This document shows positions 1-11,523 of a stretch of 64,000 nt of DNA, in pieces. Position 1 is the stretch's first letter, and every line of letters begins with the position of its first letter. This DNA is from Actinostola sp. cb2023 (lineage: Eukaryota > Cnidaria > Anthozoa > Actiniaria > Actinostolidae), in the NCBI GenBank assembly GCA_033675265.1, contig JAUJYZ010001170.1, positions 186,001 through 250,000 of the forward strand. The letters are read 5' to 3'. Made by a program: the position numbers and the translations under genes. Under the pieces are notes generated by a model. It was not told where the DNA came from and ran no database searches. It saw nothing but the letters and a program-made list of their open reading frames with translations.

Positions 1-393
1 CACCTTAACAAACGGCAAGTTTGTAAAATTCTGCTGCAATTGTTCTGAGGCGGGTTTGTTTTTACAATACACCGCATAAAGTTCAAAGTCGTCTTTCTTT
101 TCGAGAAACACCTCGCCTACTAGTAGCGGCGTGTCGACGCAACGTTCTAACTCTTTGAGAAATTCTTCATTGTGAAACTGATAGATTTCCTCAATGTTTC
201 CAAATATCAAACTCTTTTTAGAGAAAAGTTCTTCTGGGATTCGATCGCTAGTTGCTTTCTCGAACTCCCGTACGTAACCGCGAATAATACAACGTAAGTC
301 TGCTACGTAATCGCGCTCTGTTGCTAAGAGTTCCATCATTATCTGCATTCGTTTCTTGATGATTTCAGGTGTGTCCTCGTCGTCGATGGCATC
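1..393 (-). CDS. MCF2L-like: RhoGEF exon encoding the N-terminal part of the DH domain
   Basis: Acceptor ending CTCAG lies just above 393. The translation has the DH-domain CR1 helix (MQIMMELLATERDYVADL), then SLIFGNIEEIYQFHN and KKDDFELYAVYCKNK, the conserved positions of DBL-type exchange factors. The sense sequence at the edge reads AAG then GTG; this is either a donor at position 3 or continuing coding sequence, which the window edge leaves open. DH catalyses GDP release from Rho GTPases. Confidence 0.9.
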
Positions 394-2804
394 CTGAGAA
401 AGAAAGGGAGTCGTGACTACTGCATTTGAACCCTGCACAGGGAGCCCAACATAATACGTTACTCAGCACAGGGAGCCCGACATAATACGTTACTCCGCAG
501 CACAGGGAGCCCAACATAATATGTATTGCGCGCGCGCTCTACCATAGGAAACCCATCAAAAATGACGCGCGCTCCCAGGAAAAAATGGTTGGGTTGCCTG
601 TGTGATGGCATGAAAAAGACTATTGTATCAGAAATTCTAATAAAAAAATGGAGGTAAATGAAGGTGGTACAAGTAATGACATAGATGGTGCATGATGATG
701 ATGATGATGATGACGACAACGATGATAATGCGGCATAGTGCTGTTGATCCTGCTGCTGCTGCTGCTGCTTCACCCGCATTGATCACCAGGGATCGCACAA
801 AGCGAGATGTCCAGCTAAGAAGGGTTCTGCTGCAGATTCATAATCATCATGGTTACGATTATGATTACTGATGCTGATTCATCACCATCATGGTTACGAT
901 TATGATTACTGATGCTGATTCATCACCATCATGGTTACGATTATGATTACTGATGCTGATTCATCACCATCATGGTTACGATTATGATTACTGATGCTGA
1001 TTCATAATCATCATGGTTACGATTATGATTATGATGATTCATCACCATCATGGTTACGATTATGATTACTGATGCTGATTCATCACCATCATGGTTACGA
1101 TTATGATTACTGCTGCTGATTCATCACCATCATGGTTATTATTATGATTACTGATGCTGATTCATCACCATCATGGTTACGATTATGATTACTGCTGCTG
1201 ATGAAATCTACTCACCAAAAGATCAGGTATGGACACTGCCTTTGCATAGTTCTTAGACAACGGTACTGGTGATGGCGGGCCCAAGTCTCTAGTCACCACG
1301 ATAGACAAAGGTCGCTTTGGCGTCGGACTCGATTTTCCCTTTCGTTCCTCACCTACAACCACACAACAAACTGTCACCAAGGTAACGCTGTATTGGAGCA
1401 GTGGGGAGAGGGGTGGGGTGGATGTTGAAAAGACTAAGGGGGGTGGGGTAATAATTAGCCATTACCAAAACGAGGGGACTGGGACCAAGTCCGTAAAACT
1501 AATTCAATAAGAAACTAGCAAAAGTGGGCATCATTTTCCGAGAGAGCAGATCAAACTTAGCTAGTCTGGAAAGTTTGGTGAACTTTGGCTTAATATTGAC
1601 GATGCTAGAGGGCATCAAAGATGTGGTCCCATACAAACTCTGTAAATTTTTGACGTGTGCCAAATACATTCACTGTAAAAGCTGGACAACACAATTTCAA
1701 AAGTTTTATTTCGACAGAATTCGTAAATCACATCACACTTTGCACAGATGCTAATTTCAACATGCTGTTTCATGTCATGACGGTATTTCGTAATTGCATT
1801 AATTCTAATAAACTCATTCCCAGTCCCCTGCTCGTTTAGGTAATGGCTAATATAGTGAATTGACTGTAATGGGGTAAGGGTCGACATTGACCGGCGACTG
1901 ACGGGTGGTGGGTAGGGAGAGTGTGAATCGATATTGAGAGGAAGTATTTCTAGTATAGTAACACAGATACACTACTGGTGCAGGACGGTACAATCTCAAT
2001 CTTACCTGCAGATGATGAACTAAATTTACGTTTTGAGTCTCCTTTAGACGCTGAAACAGCGAGGAAGAGAACGAGAAAGATGGACGAAAGAATGGAAAAA
2101 TGAAAGAATAAATGAGAAAGAGAAAATGAAAGATACGTACATTCTTATCTGAAGGACAGTACAAAATAGGACAAAGACACAAAACAGAACACAGTCGAAC
2201 CTCTCTTAAGCGATCATTTCTATATCAGTCAAGTGGTCGCTGACGGGAGGTGGTCGTTTATAAGGGGTATATAGTAAGTACAATGTTTGGTTTATCAATA
2301 ACTAGAGGTTCCACTGTGTTGATACAAAGTGCATAAGAAGTATAGAATGTGCAGAGTAATTACATCACTGAACAAGTGTGATCATACATACACACACATA
2401 CATACATAAGATATCAGCGTAGCACGGATGTGCTAATATCTCCGAAAACCGAAAAACAAAATTAACAAAAACTTCAATAACATCAATCAATAACTTACCC
2501 GTCGATGATGCGCTTGTCTTACGCTTAGAGTTTCCTGTCTCGACTTGCAGGGCTTTGACAGGCTGTACTGGTCTCTTAGCAACCATGCGTTTAAGGCTGT
2601 AAACCAAGACAGATACAACGTTTAAATAACAATTCGTTTAAAAATAAATAAAGTCGGTTCTTATATAGCGCATTTCACATTGTCTCAATGCGCTGTACAA
2701 CCGATGGAGGACATTTTTGGGCTGCATATGAAGTCCCTAGGGTTTCCGGGTTTCATGTTACTGAGAGGATGACGACGATGATGATGACGATGATGATGAT
2801 GACA

Positions 2805-2853
<49 letters not shown>

Positions 2854-2951
2854 CAATGATGACAATGATGATGATGATGATGATGATGATGATAATGATG
2901 ATGATGATGACTATGATGATGACTATGATAATGATGATGATGATGATGATA

Positions 2952-2986
<35 letters not shown>

Positions 2987-5900
2987 TCGTTTACCTGTTC
3001 TCTCTCTTACTCATCATCTCGTTCACTTCACCGATTCTTTTCAAGCAGTTCTTTACTTTCTGTATAAGGTATTTATTCTCCGACTCTTTACTCATTTGGT
3101 CGAGTCGATTGAGTTTCTTCATACTGACACCTTGTCTGTTTTTCAGGAAGCTCTCGATTTCTTGTAGACACTTCTCTGCACCATCTATGGTTTGGAATTT
3201 CTCGACGGGTTGCGTTGCAAGCAGGTCGCTTCCTTTAGTGCACCATTTACCGGCCTGTGAAAATGCAATGAAAAAATATAGTCGACCCTCTCCACAACGG
3301 CCACCTCTACACAATGGCCACCTATACATCTACACAACGACCACCACTACACAACGATCACCTCTACACAACGACCACCACTACACAACGATCACCTCTA
3401 CACAACGACCACCACTACACAACGATCACCTCTACACAACGATCACCTCTACACAACGGCCACCACTACACAACGATCACCTCTACACAACGGCCACCAC
3501 TACACAACGATCACCTCTACACAACGATCACCTCTACACAACGGCCACCACTACACAACGATCACCTCTACACAACGATCACCTCTACACAACGGCCACC
3601 ACTACACAACGATCACCTCTACACAACGATCACCTCTACACAACGACCACCACTACACAACGATCACCTCTACACAACGATCACCTCTACACAACGGCCA
3701 CCACTACACAACGATCACCTCTACACAATGACCACCTTAGGACAAAATTGTGTGGCCCGTTCCGTTGTCTAGAGGTGGCCATTTTCTTTCAGTGTTGCCT
3801 GGCAACAAGGGTGGTCACTTTTCCTCCCAGTGTTGCCTGGCAACAAGGGCGGTCACTTTTCCTTCCAGTGTTGCCTGGCAACAAGCGTAGTCACTTTTCC
3901 TCCCAGTGTTGCCTGGCAACAAGGGCGGTCACTTTTCCTCCCAGTATTGCCTGGCAACAAGGGTGTCGTCGCTTTTCCTCCAAGTGTTGCCTGGCAACAA
4001 GGGTGGTCACTTTTCCTCCAAGTGTTGCCTGGCAACAAGGGTGGTCACTTTTCCTCCCAGTGTTGCCTGACAACAAGCGGGTCGCTTTTCCTCCCAGTGT
4101 TGCCTGGCAACAAGCGAGTCGCATTTCCTCCCAGTGTTGCCTGGCAACAAGGGCGGTCACTTTTCCTCCCAGTGTTGCCTGGCAACAAGGGTGGTCACTT
4201 TTCCTCCAAGTGGGAGTGCCTGGCAACAAGGGTGGTCACTTTTCCTCCCAGGTTGACTACGGAGCAACAAAGCTGTTCAAGACACTCGTTTCCTCCCAGT
4301 GTTGCCTGGTAACAAGGGTGGTCACTTTTCCTCCCAGTGTTGCCTGGCAACAAGGGCGGTAGCTTTTACAACTCATTTGTGTTGCCTGGCAACAAGGGCG
4401 GTCGCTTCAGTCTCTCAGTGTTGCCTGGCAATTAGAGCGGTCGCTTTTCCTCCTAGTGTTAGACTGGCAACAAGGGCAGTCGCTTTTCCTCCCAGTGTTG
4501 CCTGGCAACAAGGGCGGTCGCTTTTCCTCTCAGTGTTGCCGAAAAAAACAAGGGCGGTCGCTTTTCCTCCCAGTGTTGCCTGGCTACAAGGGCGGTCACT
4601 TTTCCTCCCAGTGTTGCCTGTCAACAAGGGCGTCACTTTTCCTCCCAGTGTTGCCTGGCAACAAGGGCGGTCATTTTTCCTCCAAGTGTTGCCTGGCAAC
4701 AAGCGGTCGCTTTTCCTCCCAGTGTTGCCTGGCAACAAGGGCGGTCGTTTACTAGAGGGTCGACTACGGTAGCTAAGAAAACCTGTTCAAGACACTCATG
4801 GACGTCCATAGCAGTCTTCAGTTCTGTTTTCTCGCTTGTCGATTCGCTCGTTTAAGTCGGTACAGGATGTCTGTAGCTCTTTACAACTCATTTGTATAAC
4901 GCTATTACGGATAGATATTTTGCTATCATTCATCTCCGTACCTCTAGTGATTAGAGCTTTAGCTTGACTAACATGACCGTATAGTGAGAATAGACAGGTG
5001 TTTTGGGCCACTCAACGGGCCTTGTACATAAACTCTGCCGGTATTAATGGGTGGCCGTCATAATGTGAAGGGAATGTATGACTGAGTCGTTGATCGGGCC
5101 AAAATTAAGTGTCCGTATAACGAGGTGGTCGTATTACCGAGGTGGTCGTATTCCCGAGGTGGTCGTATTCCCGAGGTGGTCGTATTACCGAGGTGGTCGT
5201 ATTACCGAGGTGGTCGTATTACCGAGGTGGTCGTATTACCGAGGTGGTCGTATTACTGAGCTAAAACAAATCAGCGTCATAAAATGACGTAACGCCAAAA
5301 TAGCGCAACTATTATCGGAGGATGAACGAAGTATGGCAAGGTAAGGCTGGCAGTTAACCATGGCATAAGAAGCTGGCACTGTGAAAACAACTATTATTGG
5401 AGCATGAACGAAGTATGGCAAAGCGATTTCACGGTGCGGCACTGTGAAAACAACTATTATTCGACCAATTTCACGGTAAAATCGTTAGTTACAGAAGAAA
5501 TTGTTCGAAATCTTTCAAACTTCGAGTAGAAAGCTGCAGCTTTACAGTCTCCAACGTCAACATGACTGTTACTTTGCTTGAGTCAGGTGTAGTAACCCGT
5601 TATCTGCAAACAAAGAAAACGTTGCTTTTAATCAACAGTATTTCATGTAGAGTCGTTTTCGAATGAGTGGGAAAGTTACTGTATCGTATCGTGCTGTACC
5701 GTATTGGAAGAGTTTGATTGATTGAGATGCATCTGCGCGCTTTTTGATTGGTTCAGAAATGAAGCCATTTGAGTGTCATGGTACCGTAGGTTTCCCACTC
5801 ATACGAAAACGACTCTAATATATACACAGCGATGTTGCACGGCATATCATACTCTAAACCAAACAAAATACGGGATGTCAGTCGGTGAAAGATGCTGAAT

Positions 5901-8900
5901 TTACTTCGCTTGTTCTATTCTTTGCAAAGTCGACGAAAACTTGCGACAAAGAAGTTGTTGAGCATCGCGTTTTTTCGCTGTGTTGGATATTGATGATGTA
6001 AATTATTTATTATTAATATTATTATTATTATTATCATCATTATTATTATTACTATTACTATTAAAAATCCAAAAGGATGGGAGAGTTTGAAATCCATAAA
6101 TACAAGTTCCATGATATTTCTATCATCGCCGCGCGCTTTTGTCAGTCAAATATTTAGATTATAAAAAAGTGTTCGGAAAAGAAATTTGGCGATAAGGTCT
6201 TATGGTAGACTTGCTATCAGTACATGAATTAGGAACTGAACAATTCATTTTTAAAAGCTTTAAAACCACAGTGCAGAACAACAACATCAAAAATAGAAAA
6301 TAAACAAAGAATTTAAAACGGAAAAACAGTTTTAAAAACTGTAGTTGCACACAAAACAACTTTTTTTTGAGCTTTTTTGTCATTTTTGCATTTTTTCCGT
6401 GAGTTCTGAAAACTATTGAGTGTTTTTTGTGTGTTTTAAAATAATTTTGTTCGCCAAAAATCACGAATTAGAAAAAGATTTAGAAAAAGAAATCGCACGT
6501 ATTTTAGTCGGCACATTGAAATGATAATAATAATAATCTTTATGGAGAAGAGCCGACGTCACAAACATGATTTACAGCAAGAAGAGTCCTCTATAAAGGC
6601 ATAAATAACTAAAATTAAACAAGCTATATCTTGGTTCCACGAATATAATATTGAGTAAAGAAAAAAAAATGTTTAAAGTTACTATTCCTAGTATAGAGAG
6701 TAGTAATTATGATGGCGACGATGGCGACACGATAAGCATAGCAATTTATCGCGATAATCGACAAAATGGCTCTGACAAATCCAGCTTCTTAAAGCGAGAT
6801 TTGTACCTGAGATTTTGAACTCAATTTAGTATAAAATTCACGACTGATTTTAAAAGCTGTTTACCTGGCTGACTTCTTTCTCAAACTGCAAAAGCTGCAT
6901 CCCTTGTCGTATCCTTAAATCATGGCTTTCCCAGAACTGCGCAAACGAGTTATCCGAGTCTTGTAAGCGCTTAAAGAGTCCATCTAGTTCAACAGTGTTT
7001 GCCTTGACGTCTGGGCCTACAGCGTTGTCGTTCTCGTCGTCCTTGTGTCGTGTAGGATGAATACACTTCAATAAAGCGACTCCCGTCGTTCTGGTGCTGA
7101 CCATGTCTTCTTTGATATCTTTCCATATTTCTCTTTGCGAGTCTAACGTAAACTCCATTTCTTCAATGTTGGACGAAACCTCGGTTCTCTCGGATGTTCT
7201 TCGCAGCATTTCAAGTTTGTTAGTCAGCTGAGAGATCTTCAATTCAAATCTTTCAATCGCCTGGTGAGAAACGAAGAAGATTTCTTAGTAAATTTGACTT
7301 TCCAGGATTGCGTTTTTCGCCTTTTTGAATGATTTATAGAGTGAAGTATTTGTTTTGAACCTATCGTGATCACAACTAGCCTGCGAATACAGCCGCTTTT
7401 TTACCCTGTGGCGAGCGTAAAAAAGCGGCTGTATTCGCAGGCTAGATCACAACCGACAATCGCCCTCGATCCAGACTGTTCAATGGTTAACCCACTTTTT
7501 AATTTAAATTTATTTTCATTTTCACTTAGACTGCACAGATCTGATATTAGACGAGGACGAAGACACGCCGTAAGGCTCGGGAAATAGCTCATTTCTATGC
7601 GCTTATTCCTTTAAACAGGGATTTTATCGCACAAATGTGAACGTTTAATTTCCGTTCCACGTTGAACCTCATTTATTTTTGAGTTAAAATAATTAACACA
7701 ACCTAAGCGAATAAGTCCTTGGTATTCTCAATTGTACTGGAGAAAGGAGAAGGAATTCCTATAGACAGAATATTGAATTTTCACGTGTATAAGTCAAAGT
7801 CATATCTAAGTAAAAGACGATGATGATATTTACTCTCAACAGGCCCAATTAATGTATAGATAGATACACGCGAGTTTGACTCAGAAACACTTCATTCTAC
7901 TGTGTTTGACGTGATTTACTTACAGTTCGATGTTCAATCCATTGCTCGAGGTTGTATTCCAATGTTCCACCCAAATCAGCAGACAGCTGTGCTCGAGTGA
8001 TATATCTCTCTAGGTCAGCAACATTTCCAAGGACTACGATCTAGAGACGATTCAATTCAACATGAAATCTTCGACTCAAAATTGCCTTCCTTTTTACATC
8101 TTATATTTGCGCGAAGGGTCGATTTGCTAGAGGATGCAATAGCAGCAAAACAGTGGGGATGTTTTTTCTGGATTTGGAATAATCAATATATCTATAGCTA
8201 AACATAGACAGCTTGAGTCACGGAGGTCGGGTAAGTATTGGATAATGGAAATAAAGAAAACATTCAAGCTCACGTTACAGACCAATTGTCTCTTGTTCTT
8301 TCATATCACGCGCGCTGAAATCCCGATTTTTTTCTAATTTATTCAGTTTCTAGATAATGAGATTTTTTTCTGCATTTTTCTGGAATCAACTGCCTCTTTT
8401 GACCTCATAATTAGAGATGTAATTTTCAATTTTCTGTGTCAATTGTGGATAGTTGTCATTATACATGACTTCTTATCCAGCCTTTTTGACTATACAATCT
8501 TCATTATCGAACCTAGCGACAAAATAACAAGTAAAACCTGTTTGCCGAAAGACGAAAAAAACCTGTGTTTTTCGACCAGTAGAAGAAAGAAACACAAGCT
8601 ATTTCATAAACCTAACATTTGTCGTAAAGCGTAAGGGAGTTTATCGACCTTCACAAAACCGCAAACGGATGAATAACCAATGTAGTTTTTTACCTTGAAA
8701 GTTGCTTGAGCTTCCTCATTTGACAAACCACCACCAATAATCTTCTGCAGTAATCCTTGCGGCTTTAAGACAAACACACAATTGACGGCAGAGGGGAAGG
8801 TTTTCTAGTTGGGAGAGAGAAACAGGGAGAAACTGTATGTTAGGAATGCCGACATAATGACAATATGACAAGATAAAAGCATGAATAAAGGCAAGGTTAA

Positions 8901-10961
8901 TTGGCCATAAATTCTAGAAAAAGACAGTTCACAAAAGCTCTGTGAGCAAGACAACGAAGAGTTCAATATAATTGATCATTTCTGCTTGACGGCTATATCG
9001 ATAGAAAGGGTCAATATATCGCTTTCGTTTTCTTTTTGTGGCGTTTTTTTGCTCTTTTCTTTCAAAAACGAAACAGTTTCAATTACATTTTCCCAAAATA
9101 TTTTTGAGAAAAATTGATGCAACACTCCCCATTTTTGTCATTGTTTTTATCAAAACTCTGTCGGAAACGTTGTTCACGCTACCTCGATAATGATTCATTG
9201 ATTACACCAATAACTAAAGACCATTTTAACGTGCATTATCCTAACTTGAAACGAATCATAACGCGTAACGAACGCAATTTAATAATATTTTCACGTGTTA
9301 TAACGGTATCCAAAGGCGTTTGTTTGGATGGAAAATAGTTTTTTATCAATTTGTCATACGATGTTTTTCAAATTCCCCGAATTTGTAAAGCCGATATAAC
9401 CAATAAAGTTATTACTGATTATTATTATTAACATTTTAATAATTAAATTAAATAAGAAAGGATTGCCATTAAACTTTGCGTGCTTCATTAGACGCTGTTA
9501 CATATAAAGAAGTGCGAAGCTTCTGGATCAATATTGTGTTGCAACAACATAACGACCATTTGATACTGAGCTCTCGTCGCAACACGATAAATTAAAACAA
9601 CGCTTGAAGCCGGTTTCCATGCTAACTAGCGATAGCGAAGGGAAGGGATTGGAAGGGAGGGAGGAGACGGTAGGGTGACCGGAAATGAACGAACATTTTA
9701 AAAATAAAGTTCGGTCGAACTTCTCTACCACGACCACCTCGGCATCGGGACAAATTTTGTGGCCGTTATGTAGAGGTGGCCGCTGTGGGGAGGTTTCAAT
9801 AACAATGAATGTACGGTCTTGCTGGTGGTCGGGATAAGAAACCCTGGCCGTTACAGAGAGGTGGTCGTTGTGGGGAAGTGACCAAAATACTACTTTGCTG
9901 ATCAGAAAACGTGCCTGTACACTTCAATGAATCTGGTCACGGGCATTGCGATATCGGAAATGGCGTAAAGCAACAGTCACGCAATTAGAAGTACGCCTAT
10001 GACACACTTCCGGCCAGCTATGCCTTGGCGTACACTCAATTATATTGACTTATTGAATATCTATCGTAGGCTCTACTGAACAACACGTGAAATGTTTTCT
10101 TTTGACAAACTTTTCTTTCGTTTTCTCATTTATTTCTTCCCCCTTTCCTTCCTTCATTTATAAATATGTTCGTTGTTTTGCTTTCTTTTATGCTTTTATA
10201 CACAGGTATCCCATCAATTCTAATATATACACAGGTATCCCATCAATTCTAATATATACACAGGTATCCCATCAATTCTAATACATACACAGGTATCCCA
10301 ACAATTCTAATACTTACACAGGCATCCCATCAATTCTAATACATACACAGGTATCCCATCAATTCTAATACATACACAGGTATCCCAACAATTCTAATAC
10401 TTACACAGGTATCCCATCAATTAACACAGGTATCCCATCAATTCTAATACATACACAGGTATCCCAACAATTCTAATACTTACACAGGTATCCCATCAAT
10501 TAACACAGGTATCCCATCAATTCTAATACATACACAGGTATCCCATCAATTCTAATACATACACAGGTCTCCCATCAATTCTAATACATACACAGGTATC
10601 CCATCAATTCTAATACATACACAGGTATCCCATCAATTCTAATACATACACAGGTATCCCATCAATTCTAATACATACACAGGTCTCCCATCAATTCTAA
10701 TACATACACAGGTATCCCATCAATTCTAATTCATACACAGGTATCCCATCAATATTTAGAGTCTCAAACCTTTAGTTTTGTTAGTGAATTGTTTACACTG
10801 CTCCATTTGGACTTTCTTCTATCTAAAATGATGGTGAACTCTTGACTTGAATTCTCTTTGTTGTCAAAATAACTACAATAGATAGAAACAACCATAAGGA
10901 GTTGAGAGGTATGGGGATGGGGGGAGGGGGAGGGGGGGAGGGGGGAGAGGGGAGGGGTTAA

Positions 10962-10994
<33 letters not shown>

Positions 10995-11491
10995 TAATTT
11001 ATTTTTAAAAGCCAAAACAAAACAAAAGCTTCTTTGCCGTTCAACAAGATGCCCAACAGGCATTCCGTTGGGATACCTATGATCTTGCGATTAGCTCATA
11101 CCGACACAAATGAAAGACAGTTTTAGAGACGTCGGGTACGAGAGGACGAAGCCCCCTTGCCCATCCTAGGGAAATCTTGTACCTTTGTATACTTGTAAAA
11201 TAGTTGAACACTTTTTGCAAGTCTTTGTCGGTAATGCCAGTGTTGAATTTTGATGTCATGGGTATAGTAATGATTACATTACCATTGTTGTCTTTACCTC
11301 CTGGTGGAGTAAACAAATTGGATAAATATCAATATATTCAGTACCATCATCATCATCATCATCACCATCTACGAGTATTACTAAATAATATTGAACACAA
11401 AACACAAACTTCATGACATCACCATATTCATCACCACTGTCATCACCATAATACAGGGGTGTAGGCAGGGGGAGGTCACAGGGTGCCTGTG

Positions 11492-11523
<32 letters not shown>

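Noticed and set aside
2688..3167. Long plus-strand open frame rich in methionine
   Set aside because: Translation of an ATG microsatellite overlapping a RhoGEF exon on the other strand.
3109..4362. 417-codon open frame and its antisense partners
   Set aside because: Produced by the minisatellites in the 3281-4765 element; no codon-like divergence and no homologue.
10200..10755. CRISPR-like regular spacing
   Set aside because: Units are directly adjacent without variable spacers, in an animal intron; an ordinary minisatellite.
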